Below are positions 1-5,342 of a stretch of 5,675 bases of DNA, piece by piece. This DNA is from Chlorobium sp. Lineage in GTDB: Bacteria > Bacteroidota > Chlorobiia > Chlorobiales > Chlorobiaceae. The notes beneath the pieces are model-generated. The model worked only from the letters and a program-made list of their open reading frames with translations, did not search any database and had not been told where the DNA came from. Every line of letters begins with the position of its first letter. Position 1 is the stretch's first letter. The stretch lies in assembly GCA_026193435.1 (NCBI GenBank), contig JAPHUN010000332.1, forward strand, positions 1-5,675, read 5' to 3'. The position numbers were made by a program, and so were the translations under genes.

Positions 1-102
1 GACAGACCGGCACTTGTTCGCCGGAAACTGCTCATCGCTGAAACCGGAGAGGACCCCCGCTCACTGAAGCAGCGGCAGCTTGATTTTTTTAGTAACAAGT
101 AA
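1..102 (+). CDS. C-terminal end of a gene, possibly the radical SAM partner of the DUF4130 gene (5' partial)
   Basis: Frame 1 is open from the window edge to a TAA at 100-102 and encodes 33 residues, beginning DRPALVRRKLL and ending QRQLDFFSNK. The composition is basic and helical, as expected for a real C-terminus. The last residues (SNK) and the stop codon fall inside a 7-bp tandem repeat that starts near base 91. Too little is left to see a domain. The next gene is a DUF4130 protein, whose usual neighbour is a DNA modification/repair-type radical SAM protein (TIGR03916). From memory, members of that family end in a short basic helix followed by a Q-L-x-L/F-F type tail, which resembles this one. 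The assignment is an inference from context and the tail only; the tail could belong to an unrelated gene. Confidence 0.55.
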   Translation, partial: DRPALVRRKLLIAETGEDPRSLKQRQLDFFSNK

Positions 103-167
103 CCAGTGATAAGAAAAGGTAAGGGTAAGATTGCGTTAGGTGCTAAGTGTTACGTGTTAAGTAAAAG
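91..167. repeat. Degenerate 7-bp tandem (heptad) repeat
   Basis: Read in steps of seven from base 91, the sequence gives AGTAACA, AGTAACC, AGTGATA, AGAAAAG, GTAAGGG, TAAGATT, GCGTTAG, GTGCTAA, GTGTTAC, GTGTTAA, GTAAAAG. The first three and the units at 133-160 are clearly related (GTxxTAA / GTAACxA), and the middle units are degenerate but keep the phase. The array covers the stop codon of the upstream gene. Short tandem heptanucleotide repeats are known from cyanobacteria; a link to those is inferred from form only. Confidence 0.6.
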
Positions 168-188
168 ATTTCATGTAAATGTATGTAG

Positions 189-208
189 GGGCGAATAACC
201 ATTCGCCC
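189..208. repeat. Short palindromic repeat (REP-like hairpin)
   Basis: GGGCGAAT at 189-196 and ATTCGCCC at 201-208 are perfect inverted copies around the loop AACC. The left side is preceded by TGTAG, but the right side continues GTTCAG, so the palindrome does not extend outward. No T-run follows, so it is not a standard terminator. The GTAGGGGCGAAT form resembles dispersed palindromic repeats of environmental bacteria; copy number cannot be judged from one window. Confidence 0.5.
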
Positions 209-251
209 GTTCAGAGGTCGGGTAGAAAGTCAATGATTAAAAGGGAATAGA

Positions 252-359
252 ATGTTTTTTTTGAATCATTTGGATGGTTTTGCTGTGAACCCGATCCATA
301 GCGTTTTCAATATGGTTTCCTCTGCGGCCATGAAGCTATCTCGCAATCAAGCCATCTAG
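252..359 (+). CDS. Possible 35-residue small ORF in the spacer
   Basis: ATG at 252 opens 35 codons ending with TAG at 357-359 (starts MFFLNHLDGF, ends KLSRNQAI). A purine-rich AAGGGAA at 241-247 lies at a usable Shine-Dalgarno distance from the ATG. The stop is 17 bases before the ATG of the DUF4130 gene, which has no evident ribosome binding site of its own, so a small translated leader or coupling is conceivable. The peptide shows no recognisable family and has no transmembrane segment. The start region contains a T8 run (255-262). It may simply be an open stretch in non-coding DNA. Confidence 0.2.
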   Translation: MFFLNHLDGFAVNPIHSVFNMVSSAAMKLSRNQAI

Positions 360-376
360 CCTGATCTTGTCAAACT

Positions 377-1108
377 ATGATCCGCTATCGTTACGACGGT
401 ACGACCGAGGGACTTATTTCCGCGATCGACCATATTCTTCGCCATGAACCTGATCCGCAGACGGTTGAGCTGGAGGCTCAGGAGCATACCATGTTCGACC
501 AAGGGCTGTTCATTGCAACCAACAGCGAGCGGACCGAAGTTTTTCTGCGCAGGTTTTCTTCGGCCTTTCCCGAAAGCGCTCGGCAGGTCATGTATGTTAT
601 CCTGTCCGAAAAGGAAGGGATGGAAACCAGCCTTTTACACTATATCCATATGGTTTCCGTATACGGCAGCCGGATAGAAGGTCATCGTACCCATCCTGCG
701 GTGCACGATGTCCATGTTCTTGCCCGGAAAGTATCCCGGGAAATTCACCGGATGAAAGGGCTGCTTCGGTTCGCCATGCTCGAGGACGGATCCTATCTGG
801 CGAAAATGGAGCCGGATTTCAACATCATCCAGCCGCTCTCACGGTTTTTCACCCAAAGGCTGCGGACTCAGCAATGGTTTATCTACGATGTGAAGCGGTC
901 GCTTGTCTCACACTGGAAAGGCAGCAAACTTGATTTTGGTACTCTGGAATCCTTCAGCGCTCCGGAACTCTCTGATGAAGAGAAGGATGTCCGGGAACTC
1001 TGGAAAACCTTTTTTCGTAACGTCGCCATTCCCGAAAGGAAGAATCCGGGACTTCAGCGCTCCTTCATGCCGATGAAGTACTGGAAGTATCTGGTTGAGA
1101 AATCATAG
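377..1108 (+). CDS. DUF4130 / TIGR03915-type putative DNA metabolism protein
   Basis: This 243-residue protein matches the DUF4130 family (PF13566, TIGR03915) from recalled motifs. It has an N-terminal YDGT at 6-9, a central block HRMKGLLRF..LEDGSYLAKMEPDFNII at 124-151, QQWFIYDVKR at 165-174, and a C-terminal block from LWKTFFRNVAIPER (208-221) to MKYWKYL (233-239). The length is usual for the stand-alone form. The family has no proven reaction. It is genetically linked to a radical SAM protein (TIGR03916), and in other bacteria it is fused to a uracil-DNA-glycosylase-like domain, which suggests DNA repair or base modification in the cytoplasm. ATG 377 is the first start after an in-frame TGA at 362-364. 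No clear Shine-Dalgarno precedes it. Here it stands 274 bases from the upstream gene end, a looser arrangement than expected for a coupled pair. Confidence 0.85.
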   Translation: MIRYRYDGTTEGLISAIDHILRHEPDPQTVELEAQEHTMFDQGLFIATNSERTEVFLRRFSSAFPESARQVMYVILSEKEGMETSLLHYIHMVSVYGSRIEGHRTHPAVHDVHVLARKVSREIHRMKGLLRFAMLEDGSYLAKMEPDFNIIQPLSRFFTQRLRTQQWFIYDVKRSLVSHWKGSKLDFGTLESFSAPELSDEEKDVRELWKTFFRNVAIPERKNPGLQRSFMPMKYWKYLVEKS

Positions 1109-1180
1109 GCTCAGGTTGTAACTGCTTAATGGATTATATTTTTTATGTACCACTACAATACAGCCATTCAAATCATATAC

Positions 1181-1186
1181 GGGAGG
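1181..1186 (+). promoter_or_regulatory. Strong ribosome binding site of the cytochrome gene
   Basis: GGGAGG lies four bases before ATG 1191. It is the best Shine-Dalgarno in the window and fixes this start. The preceding 82-base gap (1109-1190) is AT-rich and probably holds the promoter of the four-gene unit. TACAAT at 1154-1159 is a possible -10, but no matching -35 was found. Confidence 0.7.
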
Positions 1187-1190
1187 ATTC

Positions 1191-1520
1191 ATGGCACAGA
1201 AAGGAACGGGTGTTCGATACCTGCTTTTTGGGGCTTTACTTACAGTCGCTGCATGTGCTTCTCCACAAGGAGCGGCGCCGGTCGCGGAGGGAGAAAAACT
1301 TTTCAATGATCCGCAGTTTGCCGGTTCAACGAACGATTCGAGCTGTTCGAGCTGTCATCCCGGGGGTAAGGGACTGGAAAACGCCGCATCCAATCCACAG
1401 CTGCTCACGGTGATCAATACCTGTATCACCGGACCGCTCGGCGGGCAGGCAATAGCTGAGGATTCAGAGGAGATGCTTGCGCTGAAGGGCTACATTGAAT
1501 CACTGGGAGGGAACGAGTAA
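1191..1520 (+). CDS. Lipid-anchored monohaem cytochrome c
   Basis: This 109-residue exported electron carrier has a basic N-terminus, then a hydrophobic stretch (about 11-21) ending in the lipobox V19-A20-A21-C22, so Cys22 should be lipid-modified after cleavage by signal peptidase II. A single CxxCH haem site is at 52-56 (C52, C55, H56). It follows the helix-like GEKLFNDP (34-41), as in small class I cytochromes c. Met95 in the C-terminal segment SEEMLALKGYIESLG is the likely distal haem ligand, and a third cysteine, Cys78, lies outside the haem site. The protein should sit in the periplasm on the inner or outer membrane and shuttle electrons; its partner is unknown. It is the first gene of a tight four-gene run, with the SDR gene four bases downstream. 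The haem motif and lipobox are seen directly; the redox partner and membrane face are not. Confidence 0.88.
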   Translation: MAQKGTGVRYLLFGALLTVAACASPQGAAPVAEGEKLFNDPQFAGSTNDSSCSSCHPGGKGLENAASNPQLLTVINTCITGPLGGQAIAEDSEEMLALKGYIESLGGNE

Positions 1521-1524
1521 AACT

Positions 1525-2352
1525 ATGCAGGAACAACGTGTCACTATATGTGGCTGCGGCTGGCTGGGGCTGCCGCTGGGAAAATTTCTGGCCGGTAAGG
1601 GCTTTGTCGTGAAAGGCTCCACTACCAGGGAGGAAAAATTCAGCCGGCTGCAGGAGGCGGGCATTCAGCCGTTCAGAGTCTCGCTCGACCCCTCATTTAC
1701 AGGGGATGATCCCGCGTCGTTTTTGGAGAGTGATATCCTTGTGCTCAATGTTCCCCCTGCGCGAAGGCCGGATATCGTCGAGTATCATCAGGAACAGATA
1801 GCGTCACTGATCAGGGTCGTGAAGGCTTCTCCGGTTACAAACGTGGTGTTTATCAGCTCAACCTCGGTCTATCCGTCACTCAACCGCGAGGTGAGGGAGG
1901 ATGATGCCGTTAACCCCGAAGCGCTTTCGGGTCAGGCACTGCTGGCAGTGGAGAAGATGCTCTTTGAAGAACGTTCGTTCAGTACGACGGTTCTCAGGTT
2001 TTGCGGACTGATGGGATACGATCGAAATCCGGTGAACTTTCTCGGCAGAATGACCTCTCTCGGAAACGCCAGCCAACCGGCTAATCTTATTCATCGTGAC
2101 GATTGTATCGGTGTTATTTACGAAGTGATCCGTCAGGACGTCTGGGGGGAGGTTTTCAACGCCTGTTCACCGGGGCATCCGTCGCGCGGGGAATACTATG
2201 AGCGTGCGGCTGAACGATCGGGCAAACCTCTGCCTCCTCTTGCAGAAGAAGAGAGTAATTCGGCGTTCAAAATTATTGACAGCAGCAGGCTCGAACGAAT
2301 GCTCGACTACCGTTTTCGCGTTCCCGATCCGCTCGATCTGCCTGAAGAATAA
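1525..2352 (+). CDS. Atypical SDR-family NAD(P)-binding protein (YeeZ-like)
   Basis: This is a 275-residue cytoplasmic Rossmann-fold protein of the extended/atypical short-chain dehydrogenase group, close in layout to E. coli YeeZ (SDR a4 type). The dinucleotide-binding GCGWLG is at 10-15 directly after the first beta strand. The strand VVFISSTSVYP is at 107-117, and IHRDDCIGVIYEVI (189-202) and FNACSPGHPSRGEYY (211-225) match the C-terminal substrate-side part of the family. The classical YxxxK pair is absent: the expected place reads SGQALLAVEKML (135-146), with no tyrosine, as in other YeeZ-like members. Substrate and reaction are unknown. ATG 1525 is preferred. A TTG at 1495 would add ten residues overlapping the cytochrome gene, and family members begin just before the GxGxxG strand. 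GGGAGGG at 1505-1511 inside the end of the cytochrome gene is a rather distant ribosome site, suggesting translational coupling. Confidence 0.82.
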   Translation: MQEQRVTICGCGWLGLPLGKFLAGKGFVVKGSTTREEKFSRLQEAGIQPFRVSLDPSFTGDDPASFLESDILVLNVPPARRPDIVEYHQEQIASLIRVVKASPVTNVVFISSTSVYPSLNREVREDDAVNPEALSGQALLAVEKMLFEERSFSTTVLRFCGLMGYDRNPVNFLGRMTSLGNASQPANLIHRDDCIGVIYEVIRQDVWGEVFNACSPGHPSRGEYYERAAERSGKPLPPLAEEESNSAFKIIDSSRLERMLDYRFRVPDPLDLPEE

Positions 2353-2388
2353 AAGAAAAAGATTCCAATCCAATAGAACAGGAAAACC

Positions 2389-3195
2389 TTGAATACCGTG
2401 AACAATACTCATGCTTTGCTTCGTCCGGCATTCCTTTTTTCAATGCTGATGTTCTTTGCAGCCCCTGTGTACGCTGCGCACCCATTGATAACGGACGATA
2501 CCGGGACACAGGGGACCGGCCGCTTCCAGCTTGAGCTGAACAGCGAATTCATCGATGACGAGGAGGGTGCTTTCGAGGCGACGGGGGGGGAAGTCGCAGC
2601 AGCGCTTTCCTACGGCCTCGCCGAGAATGTCGATCTGGTCCTTGGAGTGCCCTGGATGTGGTACGACGTGAAGGAGGGCGGAGCGACTCTTGCCGATGAG
2701 GGCGGTATCGGTGATCTTTCGTTGGAAGTGAAGTGGCGCTTTTTCGAGTATGAAGACAGGGGGCTCAGCATCGCTCTCAAGCCGGGAGTGACCTTCCCGA
2801 CCGGAGACGACATAAAAGGTCTGGGTAACGGAAAGGTGTCCGGAGGAAGCGCGCTTATCGTTTCGAAGGAAGGGGTGCTCGGCAAGCTGCATCTCAATCT
2901 TGCCTATACGCGCAACGAATACGGGATCGAGGAGGACGCTCTGCTGCTGCGCAATGATATATGGCATGCTTCATTTGCCGGGGAGATCAATCTTACGGCA
3001 GATATCACTGCGGTCGGTAATATAGGTCAGGAAACAAATCCTGAGAGAGGTGCTGAAGAAGATCCTGCGTTTTTCATCGGGGGGCTGATCTACTCGGTTA
3101 CGGAGGATTTCGATATTGACGCGGGCATCAAATGGGGGCTGAACGACGCTGAAACCGACAGGGCGTTTCTTGCCGGTATCGCGGCGAGATTTTAG
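2389..3195 (+). CDS. Outer-membrane beta-barrel protein, PF13557 (phenol MetA-like) transporter family
   Basis: This 268-residue exported protein has a signal peptide with a hydrophobic core at about 14-26 and likely cleavage after VYA (27-29). The mature protein starts with HPLITDDTGTQG (31-42), a hallmark of the PF13557 'MetA-pathway of phenol degradation' outer-membrane family. Further marks are GIGDLSLEVKWRFF (106-119), PGVTFPTGD (132-140), alternating beta-strand patterns throughout, and a C-terminal phenylalanine (AFLAGIAARF), the usual beta-barrel assembly signal. The family is annotated as 'transporter', but substrates are largely unproven. The start is TTG 2389, with AGGA at 2380-2383 five bases before it; GTG 2398 is a worse-spaced alternative. 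The gene follows the SDR gene by 36 bases and precedes cbiA by six, so a link with cobalt or corrinoid uptake is possible but inferred. A G8 tract at 2583-2590 (codons 65-67) lies in the coding sequence. Confidence 0.82.
   Translation: MNTVNNTHALLRPAFLFSMLMFFAAPVYAAHPLITDDTGTQGTGRFQLELNSEFIDDEEGAFEATGGEVAAALSYGLAENVDLVLGVPWMWYDVKEGGATLADEGGIGDLSLEVKWRFFEYEDRGLSIALKPGVTFPTGDDIKGLGNGKVSGGSALIVSKEGVLGKLHLNLAYTRNEYGIEEDALLLRNDIWHASFAGEINLTADITAVGNIGQETNPERGAEEDPAFFIGGLIYSVTEDFDIDAGIKWGLNDAETDRAFLAGIAARF
2583..2590 (+). repeat. G8 homopolymer inside the beta-barrel gene
   Basis: Eight consecutive G residues encode the end of Thr65 plus Gly66 and Gly67. The frame is intact at this length. Gain or loss of one G would disrupt the protein within its first quarter. 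Confidence 0.9.
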
Positions 3196-3201
3196 GGCCT
3201 G

Positions 3202-4602
3202 ATGAACAACAAATTGCCCGCTTTTTTACTTGCCGCCCCATCGAGCGGCTCGGGGAAAACAACGCTGTCTCTTGCTCTTCTTAGAATCTTCGCGGAGAGA
3301 GGACTGCGTGTCCAGCCGTTCAAGTGCGGTCCGGATTACCTTGATACCATGCTCCATACCAGGGCAGCGGCGAAAGGCGGTGAGGGGCTTTCAGGTATCA
3401 ATCTCGATACCTTTATGGCCGGTGAAGCCCATGTACGGAATGTTTTCGCCAGAAAAAGCGCCGAGGCCGACGCGGTTGTCGTAGAGGGTGTGATGGGGTT
3501 GTTCGACGGTGCGGTGAAAGCCGATGGCAGCAGCGCCTCCATCGCAAAGCTGCTCGATCTTCCGGTGGTCCTTGTCGTTGACGCAAAAGGCGTGGCGTAT
3601 TCCGTTGCACCGCTGTTGTACGGGTTCAAACATTTCGATCCTGATGTGCGTATCGCGGGAGTGATTTTCAATCGTGTCAACAGTGAGGCGCACTACCGGT
3701 TTCTCAAGGATGCCTGTCTTGATGTTGGTGTCGAACCGCTCGGCTATGTTCCCCGGAACGATGCCATGTCATTGCCTGAACGCTACCTGGGTCTGAATAT
3801 CGATGCCGGTGCCGGGCAGGAGGCTGCGTTCGTCGCTATGGCGGAGCATGTGCGAAAGACGCTTGATATCAAGCGTCTGCTGGAGATCGTGACAGTTGAT
3901 GTTTCCGGTGCCGCTGCACCTCTTCTTCCAGTCAGAGGAAAGGGCAATGCGGTTGTCGCCGTGGCGCGTGACGAGGCGTTTAATTTTCTCTACGCTGAAA
4001 ACCTCGATGTACTGCGGGAGTATGGGAGCATCGAGTATTTCAGTCCGCTTGATGACGCTCGTCTGCCCGGGGCCGACATGATCTATCTCGCCGGAGGATA
4101 CCCTGAACTTTACGCAGGAAAGCTCTCGGACAATCTGGCCATGCGCCGGGAGATGCTTGATTTTGCCACGAAAGGCGGAGTGATCTATGCCGAGTGCGGC
4201 GGCATGATGTATCTCGGCCGCTCCATGACAGATCACGAGGGGAACCGTTTCCCGATGTGCGGCGTGTTCGACATGGATACTTCCATGCAGGAGGCCGGTC
4301 TGCATCTGGGCTACAGGAAAGTGCGGCTCAATGATCCGGCGTATGGCGGCGAGCTCCGGGGTCATGAATTTCACTATTCCGCGATCACCCGGAAAGGTGC
4401 CCTGAACAACGTGGCATCAATTGCTTCAGCCCGGAACAAGCCGGTGGATACGGCTCTTTTCCGGTTCCGCAACACGTTCGCGTCCTATATCCATCTGTAC
4501 TGGGGCGAGACCCGCGATTTTCCGGGCTATCTGCTTTCCCGGAGAGAGGGATCAGTGGGCAGTGGGCAAGTGAGCTCATTGCTGGGGGGGGCTGCCTGTT
4601 GA
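3202..4602 (+). CDS. cbiA: Cobyrinate a,c-diamide synthase
   Basis: This 466-residue cytoplasmic enzyme uses glutamine and ATP to amidate the a and c carboxylates of cobyrinate in anaerobic corrin synthesis. The N-terminal synthetase domain (about 5-190) has the P-loop APSSGSGKTT at 12-21, KCGPDYLD at 41-48 and VEGVMGLFDG at 94-103. The C-terminal glutamine amidotransferase domain starts near VAVARDEAF (252-260). It carries YLAGGYPELYAGKL, the nucleophile Cys332 in AECGG, GHEFHYS around His388 and His391, and the catalytic His431 in SYIHLYW. All key residues are present. CbiA is chosen over CobB because the inferred host is anaerobic; sequence alone separates them poorly. The gene starts six bases after the beta-barrel gene with only a weak AGGG (3194-3197), suggesting coupling. 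The last roughly 20 residues are low-complexity (GSVGSGQVSS) and are encoded by a CAGTGGG heptad repeat and a G8 tract. Confidence 0.95.
   Translation: MNNKLPAFLLAAPSSGSGKTTLSLALLRIFAERGLRVQPFKCGPDYLDTMLHTRAAAKGGEGLSGINLDTFMAGEAHVRNVFARKSAEADAVVVEGVMGLFDGAVKADGSSASIAKLLDLPVVLVVDAKGVAYSVAPLLYGFKHFDPDVRIAGVIFNRVNSEAHYRFLKDACLDVGVEPLGYVPRNDAMSLPERYLGLNIDAGAGQEAAFVAMAEHVRKTLDIKRLLEIVTVDVSGAAAPLLPVRGKGNAVVAVARDEAFNFLYAENLDVLREYGSIEYFSPLDDARLPGADMIYLAGGYPELYAGKLSDNLAMRREMLDFATKGGVIYAECGGMMYLGRSMTDHEGNRFPMCGVFDMDTSMQEAGLHLGYRKVRLNDPAYGGELRGHEFHYSAITRKGALNNVASIASARNKPVDTALFRFRNTFASYIHLYWGETRDFPGYLLSRREGSVGSGQVSSLLGGAAC
4553..4573. repeat. CAGTGGG heptad repeat in the cbiA 3' end
   Basis: CAGTGGG at 4553-4559 is repeated exactly at 4560-4566 and followed by the related CAAGTGA at 4567-4573. 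Seven is not a multiple of three, so the two copies are read in different frames. Together they encode the SVGSGQVS part of the CbiA tail. Confidence 0.75.
4584..4591 (+). repeat. G8 homopolymer at the cbiA 3' end
   Basis: Eight consecutive G residues end four codons before the TGA stop of cbiA and encode the last base of Leu461, Gly462, Gly463 and the first base of Ala464. Loss of one G would open a reading frame that runs on to about 5101, antisense to the next gene. Confidence 0.9.
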
Positions 4603-4618
4603 AAACTTTTGCCGAACG

Positions 4619-5089
4619 TCACAGGATGAATTCGAGGTCGTATTTTTCTTCCATCGCCTTTCCAGCGAATGTTTTCAGCTCTTCGAGAAATTCCAGGAAC
4701 TCCTTCGGGTCGATTTCCCGCCAGTACGCAGCGGCGAGAGGTTTGTCGTGCCATCCCAGCAGCGCTTTTTCCTTTTTTTCGGGTTCTATCTTCCGTTCTG
4801 CCTCCCTGAGTATCCCGAGCATTTTTTCGAGCTGGCTGTGATCCAGGAATGCCTCGTCCCAGCTGTCAAGGCCCTGTCCTGTTTCCGAGATGAACGGAAG
4901 CGCATTGAGCGATTCTATGAGATCGAAGTGAAACAGGGCGGTATGGTTATGCGCAGAGATAGCAAGTGTGCCGTAGGTGCGGTATTCGGTGTCGCTGAGC
5001 CGTATACGGCTGATCTCTCCTGTTCTGTAGATGGAAAGCTCCCGGTGAACCGGGTTTTTGTCGTCTATGAGTATATGCGTTATCTCCAT
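4619..5089 (-). CDS. Hypothetical protein, 156 residues, family not recognised
   Basis: The protein starts MEITHILIDD and ends KYDLEFIL. It has no signal peptide or membrane segment, so it is probably cytoplasmic. The first half looks beta-rich with short polar turns (HRELSIYRTGEISRIRL at 16-31). The second half is strongly charged and helical (HSQLEKMLGILREAERKIE at 84-102 and DPKEFLEFLEELKTFAGKAMEEKY at 127-150) and is acidic overall. I do not recognise a family. ATG at 5089-5087 is chosen because the 26 residues upstream, from a GTG at 5167, look non-coding; however, that GTG has a GGAG nine bases before it, whereas ATG 5089 has no clear ribosome site, so the longer form (4619-5167) is possible. 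The gene converges on cbiA with a 16-base gap and diverges from clpC. Confidence 0.7.
   Translation of the reverse strand: MEITHILIDDKNPVHRELSIYRTGEISRIRLSDTEYRTYGTLAISAHNHTALFHFDLIESLNALPFISETGQGLDSWDEAFLDHSQLEKMLGILREAERKIEPEKKEKALLGWHDKPLAAAYWREIDPKEFLEFLEELKTFAGKAMEEKYDLEFIL
5041..5059 (+). terminator. Terminator-like hairpin, antisense within the hypothetical gene
   Basis: CCCGG (5041-5045), loop TGAA, CCGGG (5050-5054) and then TTTTT (5055-5059) form a compact GC hairpin with a T-run on the plus strand. It would stop plus-strand readthrough from the cbiA unit before clpC. The stem is only 5 bp, and the site lies inside the coding sequence of the minus-strand gene, so it may be chance. 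Confidence 0.3.
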
Positions 5090-5190
5090 AAAGCAGGATG
5101 AAATCAAAATTCTGAAGTTGCATGGCCGAAGGGTAGTATCCCGACAAATTAACGATTTTCCGGTCACATGTTACTGCTCCGGCGGTTCGA

Positions 5191-5226
5191 AACCTTTAGC
5201 AGAGGATATCTGTTCTGCTTAAAGTT
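5191..5226. promoter_or_regulatory. Inverted repeat upstream of clpC, operator-like, partly CIRCE-like
   Basis: AACCTTTAGCAGA (5191-5203) and TCTGCTTAAAGTT (5214-5226) are inverted copies that match at 11 of 13 positions, with a perfect core AGCAGA/TCTGCT and a 10-base spacer. The element ends just before a promoter-like site of clpC. The outer parts TTAGCA and TGCTtAA resemble the ends of the CIRCE heat-shock operator bound by HrcA, but the inner CTC/GAG bases are missing and the spacing is one base off. It could control clpC, the divergent minus-strand gene, or both. Confidence 0.4.
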
Positions 5227-5228
5227 AA

Positions 5229-5257
5229 TTGGTTTTGACGCCCTATCTTTATATAAT
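5229..5257 (+). promoter_or_regulatory. Putative clpC promoter
   Basis: A perfect -10 hexamer TATAAT is at 5252-5257, with TTGGTT (5229-5234) exactly 17 bases upstream as a poor -35. A better -35-like TTGACG at 5235-5240 is only 11 bases away and is probably too close. The region is AT-rich. Transcription would start near 5264, giving a leader of about 80 bases. Confidence 0.45.
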
Positions 5258-5342
5258 TAAAATTAGTATGAGCAGGTTGAGAGCCGGTGTACAATACATG
5301 GGAAATGGCACTTATTAAATCCTTATTTAACAGAGTATAAGA

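Noticed and set aside
232..270. AATGATT...AATCATT inverted repeat as a terminator
   Set aside because: The stem is short and AT-only with a 25-base spacer, and no T-run follows the right arm; it is at chance level for AT-rich DNA.
1109..1190. B12 (cobalamin) riboswitch upstream of the cbiA-containing unit
   Set aside because: The gap is only 82 bases and lacks a recognisable B12-box; a cobalamin riboswitch needs about 200 bases.
1495..1524. TTG start that would lengthen the SDR protein by ten residues
   Set aside because: It overlaps the cytochrome gene, and the fold normally starts a few residues before the GxGxxG strand, which fits ATG 1525.
2440..2967. 175-codon open frame on the minus strand inside the beta-barrel gene
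   Set aside because: It is antisense to a gene with a signal peptide and clear family motifs, and has no domain or ribosome site of its own.
3769..4374. 201-codon open frame on the minus strand inside cbiA
   Set aside because: It is fully antisense to the catalytic domain of CbiA, shows no family features, and arises from the codon bias of the real gene.
5184..5194. GGTTCGAAACC, similar to a tRNA T-loop
   Set aside because: The flanking bases cannot form a 5-bp T-stem, and no anticodon or acceptor arms are present on either strand.
5235..5257. TTGACG with TATAAT as a promoter pair
   Set aside because: The gap is only 11 bases, too short for a standard sigma-70-type promoter. TATAAT with a 17-base-spaced TTGGTT was preferred.
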